A DNA stretch of 64,000 bases from Bradyrhizobium stylosanthis (GCF_001641335.1 NZ_LVEM01000004.1:686100-750099); one strand, 5' to 3'. Positions 42,941-51,611 are shown, counted from the first letter of the stretch. The notes: generated by a model from the sequence alone, not told the origin. Numbers and translations: made by a program.

Positions 42941-43408
42941 ATGCAGATCGCACTTTTCCAGCCCGACATCCCCCAGAACACCGGCACGATTCTCAGGCTC
43001 TGCGCCTGCCTGGGCATGGCTGCCCATATCATCGAGCCGGCCGGGTTCCCGGTCTCCGACCGGCATTTCCGCCGGGCGGGAATGGACTACCTCGATCACG
43101 TCAGCATCACCCGCCATGTGTCCTGGACGACCTTCGAGGAATGGCGCGCGGCACAGGGCTACCGGCTGCTGCTGTTCACCACCAAAGGCGCCACCGATTA
43201 CCGCGATTTTCATTACCAGACGTCGGACATCCTGCTATTCGGACGCGAGAGCGCCGGCGTCACCGACGCTGTGGTCGAGGCCGCCGATGCGCGGCTGGTG
43301 ATCCCGATCAATGCGGGGCTGCGGTCGCTCAATGTCGCCATGACCGCGGCGATGGCTGCAGGCGAGGCGCTGCGGCAGATCCGGAACCCGGCAAGTCCGA
43401 TAGTTTGA
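42941..43408 (+). CDS. trmL: tRNA (cytidine(34)-2'-O)-methyltransferase
   Basis: The 155-residue SPOUT protein methylates the ribose of the wobble base in tRNA-Leu. It starts MQIALFQPDIPQNTGTILRL, and the knotted C-terminal region holds the AdoMet blocks LLFGRESAGV and RLVIPINAGLRSLNVAMTAA. ATG 42941 is used; ATG 42935, two codons earlier, is equally possible. No ribosome site is visible, and only 10 bp separate its stop from queE, which has a strong site, so trmL-queE-queD likely form an operon. Confidence 0.95.
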   Translation: MQIALFQPDIPQNTGTILRLCACLGMAAHIIEPAGFPVSDRHFRRAGMDYLDHVSITRHVSWTTFEEWRAAQGYRLLLFTTKGATDYRDFHYQTSDILLFGRESAGVTDAVVEAADARLVIPINAGLRSLNVAMTAAMAAGEALRQIRNPASPIV

Positions 43409-43418
43409 GGAGAGACCA

Positions 43419-44051
43419 TTGAGTTACGCGGTCAAGGAGATCTTCCTGACCCTGCAAGGCGAAGGCGCCCATGCGGGACGCGCCTCCGTGTTCTGCCGCT
43501 TTGCCGGCTGCAACCTCTGGAGCGGCCGCGAGGCCGATCGCGCCGAGGCGACCTGCAAGTTCTGCGACACCGATTTCGTCGGCACCGACGGCACGCTCGG
43601 CGGCCGCTATGCATCCGCTGCGGAGCTCGCCGACACCATCGCCGCGCAATGGACGGCCTCCACCGCCAACCGCTACGTCGTGCTCACCGGCGGCGAGCCG
43701 CTGCTGCAGGTCGACGCGGCCCTGATCGAGGCGCTGCATGCGCGGAGCTTCGAGATCGGGGTCGAGACCAACGGCACGATCGCGGCGCCCGAAGGGCTCG
43801 ACTGGATCTGCGTCAGCCCCAAGGGCGGCAGCGAGCTGGTGCTGCGCCGCGGGCACGAGCTGAAGCTGGTCTATCCGCAGGCGCTCGCCGCGCCCGAGAC
43901 TTTCGAGGGGCTCGCCTTCGAGCGCTTCTCGCTGCAGCCGATGGACGGCCCCGAGGTCGCCGAGAACACCGCGCGGGCGATCGACTACTGCCTGCAGCAT
44001 CCGCAATGGCGGCTCAGCGTACAGACGCATAAATCGCTCGGCATCAGATAG
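43419..44051 (+). CDS. queE: 7-carboxy-7-deazaguanine synthase
   Basis: This radical-SAM enzyme turns carboxytetrahydropterin into 7-carboxy-7-deazaguanine on the path to queuosine. The 210-residue protein begins SYAVKEIFLTLQGEGAHAGR. The cluster is the extended CX14CX2C type, with Cys31, Cys46 and Cys49, instead of the usual CX3CX2C. A TTG start at 43419 is supported by GAGGAG 7 bases upstream; no ATG lies near. A threonine-rich and GGEPLL motif (VVLTGGEPLLQVDAALIEAL) follows. Its partner queD lies 19 bp downstream. Another gene, queC, needed for preQ0, is not in the window. Confidence 0.95.
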   Translation: MSYAVKEIFLTLQGEGAHAGRASVFCRFAGCNLWSGREADRAEATCKFCDTDFVGTDGTLGGRYASAAELADTIAAQWTASTANRYVVLTGGEPLLQVDAALIEALHARSFEIGVETNGTIAAPEGLDWICVSPKGGSELVLRRGHELKLVYPQALAAPETFEGLAFERFSLQPMDGPEVAENTARAIDYCLQHPQWRLSVQTHKSLGIR

Positions 44052-44070
44052 GGATTGGGTTTTCGAACAG

Positions 44071-44436
44071 ATGTGGGAATTGACGAAATCGTTCCGCTTC
44101 GAGGCGGCGCACTCGCTGTCGGGGACGACCTTTGGCCCGGCGAGCGAAGAGATCCACGGCCATTCCTTCCGCGCCGAAGTGACGGTGCGCGGCACGCCCG
44201 ATCCCGACACCGGCATGGTGGTCGACCTCGGCCTGCTCCAGCGCGCCATCGAGGACGTGCGCCTGACGCTCGACCACAAGTTTCTCAACAAGATCGAGGC
44301 GCTGGGCAAGCCGACGCTGGAAAACCTGTCGCGCTTCGTCTGGGAGCGCCTGGCGCATATCGGCAAGCTGACCCGCGTCAGCATCCACCGCGACAGTTGC
44401 AACGAGAGCTGCACCTATTACGGTCCGCAAGGCTAG
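44071..44436 (+). CDS. queD: 6-carboxytetrahydropterin synthase
   Basis: It converts dihydroneopterin triphosphate to 6-carboxytetrahydropterin, the substrate of QueE. The 121-residue protein has zinc-ligand histidines in FEAAHSLSGTTFG and IHGHSFRAEV, the catalytic-type block DTGMVVDLGLLQ and LDHKFLN, and the C-terminal active cysteine region SCNESCTYYG-like (RDSCNESCTYYGPQG). The start at 44071 lies 19 bp after queE, so the two are co-transcribed. A family A repeat follows. Confidence 0.96.
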   Translation: MWELTKSFRFEAAHSLSGTTFGPASEEIHGHSFRAEVTVRGTPDPDTGMVVDLGLLQRAIEDVRLTLDHKFLNKIEALGKPTLENLSRFVWERLAHIGKLTRVSIHRDSCNESCTYYGPQG

Positions 44437-44440
44437 ATTT

Positions 44441-44531
44441 CGTAGGGTGGGCAAAGCGGAGCGTGCCTACCAATCAAGACGACGGTGAGAGATGGTGGGC
44501 ACGGCGCAAGGGCGCCTTTGCCCACCCTACG
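44441..44531. repeat. Dispersed palindromic element, family A, copy 4
   Basis: CGTAGGGTGGGCAAAGCG and GCGTGCCTACCA face ATGGTGGGCACGGCGCAAG and TTTGCCCACCCTACG. It lies between queD and hemF; the upstream frame of hemF runs through it without a stop. Confidence 0.85.
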
Positions 44532-44552
44532 GCAGGTTCGTTCGGGAATAGA

Positions 44553-45443
44553 ATGATGGACGCCTCGACAATCGAAGACCGCAAGTCCCGCGCCCGCGCC
44601 TGGTTCGAAGCCTTGCGCGACGACATCTGCGCGAGCTTCGAACGGCTCGAGGACGACGCGCCACAAGGCCTCTATCCCCTCGAGGCCGGCCGCTTCAAGC
44701 GCACGCCCTGGCAGCGCACCGACCACACGGGCGCCGCGGGCGGCGGCGGCGTGATGTCGATGATGTCCGGCCGCCTGTTCGAGAAGGTCGGCGTGCACTG
44801 CTCGACCGTGCACGGCGAGTTCGCGCCCGAGTTTCGCGCGCAGATCCCGGGCGCTGCGGAAGACCCGCGGTTCTGGGCCTCCGGCATCTCGCTGATCGCA
44901 CACCTGCGCAATCCGCACGTGCCGGCCGTGCACATGAACACGCGCTTCGTCGTGACGACAAAAGCCTGGTTCGGCGGCGGCGCCGATCTCACGCCGGTGC
45001 TCAACCGCCGGCGCACGCAGGAGGATGCCGACACCCTCGCTTTCCACGCCGCGATGAAGGGCGCCTGCGAGCAGCCGAACGGCATTGCCGACTACGACAA
45101 GTACAAGAAATGGTGCGACGAGTATTTCTACCTGCCGCACCGGAAAGAAGCGCGCGGGATCGGCGGCATCTTCTACGACTGGCACGACAGCGGCGACTGG
45201 GACGCCGACCTCGCCTTCACCAAGGATGTCGGCCGCGCCTTCCTGAAGATCTACCCTGACATCGTCCGGCGCAATTTCGCCAGCGCCTGGACGGACGCCG
45301 ACCGCGAGGAGCAACTGATCCGGCGCGGGCGCTATGTCGAGTTCAACCTGCTCTACGACCGCGGCACCATCTTCGGGCTCAAGACCGGCGGCAATGTGGA
45401 CTCCATCCTGTCGTCGCTGCCGCCGGAGGTGAAATGGCCATGA
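44553..45443 (+). CDS. hemF: Oxygen-dependent coproporphyrinogen III oxidase
   Basis: It oxidatively decarboxylates coproporphyrinogen III to protoporphyrinogen IX in heme synthesis, using oxygen. The 296-residue protein has AGGGGVMSMMSGRLFEKVGV near the N-terminus, VHMNTRFVVTTKAWFGGGAD in the centre, and the terminal RYVEFNLLYDRGTIFGLKTG with the arginine that binds substrate. Two ATGs lie next to each other (44553, 44556); the first is listed. Extension into the upstream repeat was rejected. It overlaps the HAD gene by a few bases, so the two are co-transcribed. Confidence 0.96.
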   Translation: MMDASTIEDRKSRARAWFEALRDDICASFERLEDDAPQGLYPLEAGRFKRTPWQRTDHTGAAGGGGVMSMMSGRLFEKVGVHCSTVHGEFAPEFRAQIPGAAEDPRFWASGISLIAHLRNPHVPAVHMNTRFVVTTKAWFGGGADLTPVLNRRRTQEDADTLAFHAAMKGACEQPNGIADYDKYKKWCDEYFYLPHRKEARGIGGIFYDWHDSGDWDADLAFTKDVGRAFLKIYPDIVRRNFASAWTDADREEQLIRRGRYVEFNLLYDRGTIFGLKTGGNVDSILSSLPPEVKWP

Positions 45444-46180
45444 GCGCAATCAAGCCGCTGCCGCGCGCCATGCTGATCGACATGGACGACACCATCCTGT
45501 CGGCCTATGGCCGGCCGGAGATCGCCTGGAACACGATCGCGGAAGAATTCGCCGAGGAACTCGCGCCGTTGCCGCCGGCACAGGTCGCAACCACAGTGCT
45601 CGCCTATGCGCGGCAGTTCTGGTCGACCGCAGGAGCTGAGTGGCGCATGAAGCTCGGCGAGGCGCGGCGACTCACGGTGCGCGGCGGCTTTGCGGCGCTC
45701 GCTGCCGAAGGTCATCGCGCCCTGCCCGACGACCTCGCCAACCGGCTCGCCGACCGCTTCACCACCTACCGCGAGGAAGCGATCTTCGTTTTCCCCGGCG
45801 CGCATGATGCGATCGACGCATTCAAGGCGCACGGCGTCAAGCTCGCGCTGGTCACCAACGGCGCCGCCGACATGCAGCGCGCCAAGGTCGAGCGCTTCGA
45901 GCTGACCCATCGCTTCGATCACATCCAGATCGAGGGCGAGCACGGCTTCGGCAAGCCGGAGGAGCGTGCCTATCTGCACGCCATGGAGGCGCTCGGCGTC
46001 ACGCCTGCGGATACCTGGATGATCGGCGACAATCTGGAATGGGAAGTCGTGACGCCGCAGCGCCTCGGCATCTACGCGATCTGGATCGACGTCCATGGCG
46101 ACGGCCTGCCCGAAGGCTCGACCGTCAAGCCTGACCGCATCATCCGCTCGCTGACCGAGCTCGTGCCCGGGCCGGTCTAA
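45434..46180 (+). CDS. HAD-superfamily hydrolase
   Basis: The 248-residue phosphatase has the nucleophile motif DMDDTIL (near residues 15-21), motif II in LALVTNGAAD, the lysine in GFGKPEERAYLHAME and the acidic motif IGDNLEWEV. The cap domain lies between motifs I and II, about 85 residues, C1 type. Its substrate is unknown; similar proteins dephosphorylate small metabolites. ATG 45434 has GGAGG four bases before it; ATG 45440 makes a neat ATGA overlap with the hemF stop. Whether it matters for heme synthesis is unknown; the coupling with hemF is suggestive. Confidence 0.9.
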   Translation: MAMSAIKPLPRAMLIDMDDTILSAYGRPEIAWNTIAEEFAEELAPLPPAQVATTVLAYARQFWSTAGAEWRMKLGEARRLTVRGGFAALAAEGHRALPDDLANRLADRFTTYREEAIFVFPGAHDAIDAFKAHGVKLALVTNGAADMQRAKVERFELTHRFDHIQIEGEHGFGKPEERAYLHAMEALGVTPADTWMIGDNLEWEVVTPQRLGIYAIWIDVHGDGLPEGSTVKPDRIIRSLTELVPGPV

Positions 46181-46582
46181 ACCAAAACTTCGAAAACAAC
46201 CCCATGCACAGTAGCGCGCTGCTGCAACATCAAGGGGTTACGGATTTTACGAAACCCGTTTGCGCCGTCGGGCAAAACAGGGGCATAATGCCATCCTCGC
46301 CGGGCTTGCGAGTGGCCATTTTGTGAGCGGCCCTCGCCGGCTTCCATCCTTCGAGACGCCCGCTGACGCGGGTTCCTCAGGATGAGGTCGCGTGCTGCGG
46401 CGGGATATCAAACCCTCATGGCGACAAGCCTGCCGATCGATGATCCCGCATCGCCGCGGCCGTAAGGCACGTCCGGCGACCTTCCTACGGTCCTGTGCGA
46501 TCGGCCTTCCGCAGTCCGTTTTCAGCGTGTCATGACCGCCTGCTAGCTTCCGCGCCGCGTCGATCAACCGAAAGGACAATCC
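46181..46582. other. 400-bp intergenic region with repeat remnants
   Basis: No gene is seen. It contains an inverted element at 46344-46387 and a run with AAAACAACCCCATGCACAG at about 46192-46210, a word I associate with intergenic repeats in this genus (from memory). AAAGGA at about 46570 serves the next gene. Confidence 0.4.
46344..46387. repeat. Short inverted repeat, family E
   Basis: CCATCCTTCGAGACGC...CCTCAGGATGAGG: CATCCT near the left faces AGGATG at the right, with CCCGC-TGAC-GCGGG inside. A single copy in the window. Confidence 0.6.
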
Positions 46583-46792
46583 ATGGAATTGAAAGCCGGC
46601 GATGTCGTGATGCTGAAATCCGGCGGGCAGCCGCTGACGGTCGCGGAGATCAAGGCGGAGGAAGTGCTCTGCGTCTGGATGGGCATGGAAGGCGACCTGT
46701 TCCGCGAGACGCTGCCGCTCGCCACCCTCGCCCGCGTGGAGGAGGAAGACGACGAGGACGAGGATGAGGACGAAGACGAGGACGACGAGTAG
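46583..46792 (+). CDS. DUF2158 (YodC-like) protein with acidic tail
   Basis: The 69-residue protein has a DUF2158-type N-terminal domain, about residues 1-50, a small beta-barrel with VVMLKSGGQPLTVAEI and VLCVWMGMEGDLFRET. Residues 53-69 are all Glu or Asp (17 acidic in a row), coded by a GAx repeat in the DNA. AAAGGA lies 7-9 bases upstream of the ATG. The function is unknown; such acidic tails can recruit basic partners or mimic DNA. Slippage of the repeat could vary the tail length. Confidence 0.8.
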   Translation: MELKAGDVVMLKSGGQPLTVAEIKAEEVLCVWMGMEGDLFRETLPLATLARVEEEDDEDEDEDEDEDDE

Positions 46793-46977
46793 GCAGGCCT
46801 AGACTTTATTCCGGTTAGACAGGGGCATTCCCGCTCCCGCCCTCCTGATGTCCGCTTCGCTGAACAACACTTCAATAGCGGACATCGCTGGATAGCGCCG
46901 AGGGGCCACAGCTGAAGGAGAGAACGAATCCGGCGTGGGGATCATCAGTACGCGGGAGCCGGCTCACAGGCTCGCGC

Positions 46978-47916
46978 CTAGGGTTGATGACCCAGTCTCA
47001 CGGCCATCTTCGGATGACGTTCACTCAAGGACCTCAAGGCGAGCAAGCTGTTACGCTCGTCGTCCCGGTCGAACGTAAAGCTTCCAGGTTCGACGCCGTG
47101 CTCCCAGCCCCAGCGGGTATGGCAAGCGTCGCCCGTCAGAAGCACCGCACCGTCCGGCGTGCGCGCGAGATAAGAGACATGGCCCGCGGTGTGTCCGGGG
47201 GTCAGTATCGCGAACAATGAACCGTCGCCGAAGACATCGATCACCCCTTCGAATTTTCCGTCGGGGTCCTTGGTGAACTGAAACTCTCGAATGGCGGGCC
47301 TGCCCTCAAAGAAGGCGTCTTCCATCCCCTCGACGAAGAAGTTCTCGAACTTCTTTTCCGCGGCTTCTCCGGGACCCGTGTAGAACGGCACATCCTTGGG
47401 AATGTCCGGCATGCCGGAGATATGATCGAGATGAAGATGGGTCATGAGCACCCCTTTGAGCGGGCCGCCCTGTGATTTGATGGCCGACGCGGCGTCTTCC
47501 CGGACTTGCATTTTTTCGAGCTTCGCGAAGCTTCGAACGACCCATCCAACTCCCAGGCTCTTGGGGTCCTCGACGAACCGCTTCGAAACGCCGGTGTCGA
47601 CCATGTAGAATCCCTGCGTCGGATGCTTCACGAGATGCGTGTAGATGTGGATTGGCTCCTCGTGATCCCTAAGCCCCGCCTGGACAGCTTGAGGATCCTT
47701 CAGATTGATCAGCCCCGATAGATCGGCGACCCAATCCGCGCTCGCGACCGTCCTGACCTCGATGGGTCCCGGCTTATCGATCAACGCCTCCATGGCCGAT
47801 GAACTGACAGGCTTGCCGAGGCTGGCAGGGGTCGATGGATGCGAGGTCTGCGAGCACGCGGGAAGCACGGCGACGGCAAGGGCGCCAATGAAAAGCAGTC
47901 CAGACTTGCGGAGCAT
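46978..47916 (-). CDS. Lipoprotein metallo-beta-lactamase-fold hydrolase
   Basis: The 312-residue protein has a lipoprotein signal ending LPAC (Cys21), so it is probably held at the membrane in the periplasm. The metallo-beta-lactamase fold shows the zinc motif THLHLDHISG, then ILTPGHTAGHVSY, then LTGDACHTRWGWEH and the C-terminal histidine of LGHQP. The spacing resembles the N-acyl homoserine lactonase group, which quench quorum signals, but other hydrolases share it. It is divergent from a broken LysR gene, its likely former regulator. Confidence 0.88.
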   Translation of the reverse strand: MLRKSGLLFIGALAVAVLPACSQTSHPSTPASLGKPVSSSAMEALIDKPGPIEVRTVASADWVADLSGLINLKDPQAVQAGLRDHEEPIHIYTHLVKHPTQGFYMVDTGVSKRFVEDPKSLGVGWVVRSFAKLEKMQVREDAASAIKSQGGPLKGVLMTHLHLDHISGMPDIPKDVPFYTGPGEAAEKKFENFFVEGMEDAFFEGRPAIREFQFTKDPDGKFEGVIDVFGDGSLFAILTPGHTAGHVSYLARTPDGAVLLTGDACHTRWGWEHGVEPGSFTFDRDDERNSLLALRSLSERHPKMAVRLGHQP

Positions 47917-48024
47917 GATTTTTCCTCATTTCTGCCGCCGCTTTTGCCGTGAGCCGCTAGAATAGCAATTGTCTAAATTCCTATGTCGCCATACATAAAT
48001 GAATGGCCCGGCACGAGCCCAGGA

Positions 48025-48063
48025 GTGGACTTGGAGAGTGAACTTGGAGGGTGAACTTGGACC
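48025..48063 (+). repeat. Three tandem 13-bp repeats at the LysR start
   Basis: Copies at 48025-48037 (GTGGACTTGGAGA), 48038-48050 (GTGAACTTGGAGG) and 48051-48063 (GTGAACTTGGACC). Each begins with GTG and carries GGAG, so each copy holds both a possible start codon and a ribosome site for the next copy. Thirteen is not a multiple of three. Confidence 0.85.
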
Positions 48064-48964
48064 TGCAATGGAATGATTTGCGGATTTTTCTCGCGGTTGC
48101 GGATGCCGGCAGCCTGAGCGGCGCGGCACGGCGCCTCAAGCTGAGCCAGCCCACCTTGAGCCGAAGAATTGCGGAGATGGAGTACGCACTCGGCGAGCCG
48201 CTTTTCGTTCGCAAGAACCAGGGCATCTCCCTGGCGAAGGCCGGCACAAGGCTGCTTCCCGCAGCTCAAGGCATGGCGCAGTGGGCGACGGAAGCCAGTC
48301 GCTCACTCGACGCGAAGAACTCGCCCGTGAGCGGCCGCGTGCGTGTGACAGCGGCCCCCTCTTTCGCTTTCGATGTCCTGGCGCCGTTCGCGGAAACGCT
48401 GCGGAGGAAGCATCCACAGATCACGCTCGAGGTGCTGGCCAGCACGGAGCGCCTGAACCTTTCGCTCGGCGAAGCGGACATCGCACTCAGGAAACAGTCC
48501 TCCGATGATCCTGATCTGATCACGGTGGATGAAGTTACCGTTCCGATCGGCGCCTATGCGAGCAGGGAATACGTTCGCAGATTGCCAGCACATACGATTT
48601 CCGCGACCTCGACTGGATCGCGTGGGCGGGCCGGCATGAAATGACGAGCCCGAATCCGGAACTCGCGGCGAGGATCCTGGACTTTCGTCCCGCTTTCACC
48701 TCTGACGACTACAGCGTGCAGGTCGCGGCCTATCAGGCGGGCGTCGGCGCGATGATCCTTCTGAAGACTCCCCATCGCCTAACGCGCCCGGGCGGCCTCG
48801 TGGAGCTCAAGCTCCAGCTTCCGGCCTCACTCCGCGCACCACTCGCGATCATCTGCCACAAGCGTATGACGGATCTCCCCAAGGTGAGAAGCGTCGTCGA
48901 TCTGCTCAAGCGAGAGTTTGCCGATCTGAGGAAGAGCCAGATTGCGCCGGGCAAGAGAAAATGA
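48051..48964 (+). pseudogene. LysR-family regulator broken by a frameshift
   Basis: Two frames together make one LysR protein. The first (GTG 48051) has the helix-turn-helix LKLSQPTLSRRIAEMEYALG and the start of the effector domain up to YVRRLPAH. Then the frame is lost near 48590 and the first ends at 48644. In the next frame, without a start, DFRDLDWIAWAGRHEMTSPN continues the domain to 48964. A one-base indel at about 48588-48600 explains it; a sequencing error is possible. It is divergent from the lipoprotein hydrolase gene and probably controlled it. The start region carries 13-bp tandem repeats. Confidence 0.82.
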
Positions 48965-49142
48965 GCAAGCCTCACGAGCGTGCCCCACTTGTCCGAGCAC
49001 AAATGCCAATTGGCCCGCCACCGCCTAAACGATGCTGTCCGGGGCAAGGTCGGCTGGCACGCCGTCGATGCTCATCATGGTTTTCAGCCACCCGTATTTT
49101 CGCAAATTGCCCACGCGCTACGCTACCCAGTGGCGCCCGATC

Positions 49143-50042
49143 TCAGCGGACGGCCGGGGTAAGCGTTCCCGGGGACGCAGATAGTGAGTGGACACCATCC
49201 GCATTCAATGAAATCAGCGGCAGGAAGTTGACTGCGGCCGAAGCGCTTATCAGTCCCGCGTGCCGATTATCCAGCAGGTACCATTGGCCCTCAATGGAGG
49301 CTGCCAGGACGGCGTGATCCAGGCCGGCGTCCCGGTCGCGGCCCAATATGATTGCAAGCTCATCAGGCGAGGCGCCCGCTTCGAGAAGGGCAAGGTATTT
49401 CGCAATGGCGTAATCCTCGCAATCGCCCTTGGTGGTTGCGAAGGTCGCAAGCGGCGGCGTCCATCGATCTATTTCACCGTACTGGACAATGTCCCGGACA
49501 TAACGGATGGCGAGATTGACGCCCTGATTGGCCTCTTCGAGTCTTTCGCGACCGGACTTCGATCTGACGGCATTGACGAGTCGCAGGAATTGCGCGGCAT
49601 TCGCTGGACATCTTGATGGGTCGGCGCGGCAGCGCTGGAGAACGGCGCGATCATCGTCGATGCCGGCTTCGAGGGCGCGCCACCTGCGCGACAGCAAGCC
49701 ATCGGGAACCCGCGATGAGAGGGCGCCGAACGGCTCGCGACCTGCCTCCCCCGATCCGGACGTGACGGGTCGTTCTTCTGTCACGACCTGCGCAGAAGCG
49801 GACGGCATTTGACTGACGGCATCGACGTGGAGGCTGCGCTCGCGGTCGCGCGCCGCAAGCACCTCGTTGATAGTGAACGTGAAGGGCGAGCCGGCGGACT
49901 CGCCGGCCTGCGGCCGCAATAGGTCATGCCTATTGACGATCGCCTCTTGGCAAGATGAAGGAGATATCGTCGATGCGAACATCGAAGCGATCAGGGCCAT
50001 GGCCGGCGCGAGCAAGCGCAGCCGCAGGGTGGGGCGCGACAT
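49143..50042 (-). CDS. Transglutaminase-like cysteine protease (LapG family)
   Basis: The 299-residue exported protein has a signal peptide (LRLLAPAMALIASMFAST) and the bacterial transglutaminase-like cysteine protease domain. Its catalytic triad is visible: Cys in ATTKGDCEDYAIAKY, His in LDHAVLAAS and Asp in WYLLDNRH. LapG-type members release adhesins from the outer membrane when cyclic di-GMP falls. The region of about 85 residues between the signal and domain is low in conservation. No LapD or adhesin gene is nearby. The gene starts at 50042. Confidence 0.88.
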   Translation of the reverse strand: MSRPTLRLRLLAPAMALIASMFASTISPSSCQEAIVNRHDLLRPQAGESAGSPFTFTINEVLAARDRERSLHVDAVSQMPSASAQVVTEERPVTSGSGEAGREPFGALSSRVPDGLLSRRWRALEAGIDDDRAVLQRCRADPSRCPANAAQFLRLVNAVRSKSGRERLEEANQGVNLAIRYVRDIVQYGEIDRWTPPLATFATTKGDCEDYAIAKYLALLEAGASPDELAIILGRDRDAGLDHAVLAASIEGQWYLLDNRHAGLISASAAVNFLPLISLNADGVHSLSASPGTLTPAVR

Positions 50043-50326
50043 GACGTCCCCCGTATGAACCCCAGCCGATTGCAGGTTTGATCACTCCGAGCCGCGCGCC
50101 GAGGCACGACACGTCGTGACCGGGATCGCCCCGTCGATGGCAAATCTCCACCTATTCAACCTGAGCTAGATGCAAAGGTTCCGATGCGCGTTGAAATTCA
50201 GTTCAGCTTGCGACGCCCCCGAAGGCCTTCAGGCCGCTTGGTGCGCACGGGGTCATCCACGATGGGGCGCCATCACTGCCGGGATCTCGACCTCAACATT
50301 CTTGGTCGAGCCGGCGCCACTTCCGG
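50043..50326. other. Gap with no recognised feature
   Basis: About 284 bp between minus-strand genes. I see no gene, repeat or clear terminator. Confidence 0.3.
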
Positions 50327-50497
50327 TCAGGGCCGCTTGACCTGAACGAGCCTCTCCTCGTTCTCGGCCAGCCCATCGTAGGAGTCGGCAATCTTCGCGT
50401 ACTGGCTGCGGGTCGCTTCGTCGGCCATCAGCTCCGACTTGGCTCGAAACTCTTCGGCCTGGTCTCGATACCGCTTTGCGATTGCTTGGTGATCCAT
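50327..50497 (-). CDS. Small charged helical protein, function unknown
   Basis: The 56-residue protein is nearly all helix by composition: AIAKRYRDQAEEFRAKSELM, with AKIADSYDGLAENEERL following. GAGGGG lies 8 bases before the ATG at 50497, which supports expression. It resembles short hypothetical proteins common in this genus, from memory. It is 89 bp downstream of the transglycosylase on the same strand. No membrane segment. Confidence 0.6.
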   Translation of the reverse strand: MDHQAIAKRYRDQAEEFRAKSELMADEATRSQYAKIADSYDGLAENEERLVQVKRP

Positions 50498-50585
50498 CGC
50501 ACCCCTCTTGCGCAAGACCAAGCTTCGATCGACACAAAGGTTCCGCCTTCGCATGTGGACGCGGTCGCGGCCGTCCAGCTCCGGT

Positions 50586-51602
50586 CTATTGCTTCGCCCC
50601 TTCGGCGGCAGCCGTGGCCATATACTTCGAATAGAATTCGGCAACCCGCGCGCGCCACATTCCGACGAAAGCGGCGGATGTCAGCTTATCGACCGATTTC
50701 CACGCCTGCTTGACGGCCGGGAGAGTATTCCGCCAGATCGCACGCTTGCACCATCTCTCGCCTTTTTCCTTGCCCTCGCCGGTGGCGCACATGGATTTCC
50801 AGGCGATGCGATCGGGTTGGCTGATGTGCTCGGCGGCGCCTTCCCAGCCCTGTTGATGGATCAGGTAGAGATCGCTCAGGGTCGGCCTCTGGCGCGTCAC
50901 CCACTCGAACAGAACACCTTCGGTAATGACCTTGTACGCTGCCGCAACAGCATTGTCGCGGGGACTGCGAATCTGCCCCGACCCGAACTTGCTGAACTCA
51001 TATTCGCTCAGCTGGAACAGGCCGATATAGGACCCGGTACGTTGCTTGGGATCGAAGCCGGATTCGATCTTCGCAACCGCTTTCATGAAATTGGAGTCGA
51101 GACCGAAAGCATCGGAGGCGCGCTTGATCTCCTCGATCGGCGTGCCGACAAGCGTGTCCTTGAACGACCTCAAGACGATATCCGCCGGCTTCTCGGCAGG
51201 CGGATATTCGGACCACACGTAATAGATCAGATAGCGGAAGTCCTGGCTCGCCGGTGCGGGGCTGGACGCATCATCGAATGTATTGGGCATTGCCGGCACC
51301 GGCTGCGCGGTATCACGGTGCTCCAATGCTTCCGATGTCGTCGCGACGGCGTCGTCATCGATCTTGGCCTGGGCCATCACTGACGGACCGGACGCAGCGC
51401 CGGGCGTTGCTCCAGGCTGGGATCCAGGTCCGGCAGGTATCTCCGATATGGCGGCGGAGGACGAAGGCGCACCGGACGTCTCGGCGCTCACGGCCCCCGC
51501 AGCACCGGGCACGCCCGCCCCTGGCGTGCTTGCGCCGGCCTCATGAAGCATCCCCGTGAATGCAATGACACCCACGATGCAGGCGGCCTGCAAGGCTTTC
51601 AT
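50586..51602 (-). CDS. Lytic transglycosylase (SLT domain) protein
   Basis: The 338-residue exported protein has a signal peptide (ALQAACIVGVIAFTGMLHEA), a long low-complexity Ala/Pro/Gly/Ser region of about 80 residues, and a C-terminal SLT-type lysozyme fold: VAKIESGFDPKQRTGSYIGL, whose Glu is the expected catalytic residue, then FQLSEYEFSKFG and LYLIHQQGWEGAAEH. It probably cuts peptidoglycan glycan strands. ATG 51602 has GGAG 10 bases upstream; a TTG at 51611 would add three residues. Confidence 0.88.
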   Translation of the reverse strand: MKALQAACIVGVIAFTGMLHEAGASTPGAGVPGAAGAVSAETSGAPSSSAAISEIPAGPGSQPGATPGAASGPSVMAQAKIDDDAVATTSEALEHRDTAQPVPAMPNTFDDASSPAPASQDFRYLIYYVWSEYPPAEKPADIVLRSFKDTLVGTPIEEIKRASDAFGLDSNFMKAVAKIESGFDPKQRTGSYIGLFQLSEYEFSKFGSGQIRSPRDNAVAAAYKVITEGVLFEWVTRQRPTLSDLYLIHQQGWEGAAEHISQPDRIAWKSMCATGEGKEKGERWCKRAIWRNTLPAVKQAWKSVDKLTSAAFVGMWRARVAEFYSKYMATAAAEGAKQ

Positions 51603-51611
51603 TGCCCCCAA

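Noticed and set aside
44055..44552. An upstream extension of hemF
   Set aside because: It passes through queD in another frame and a family A repeat; hemF homology starts at 44553.
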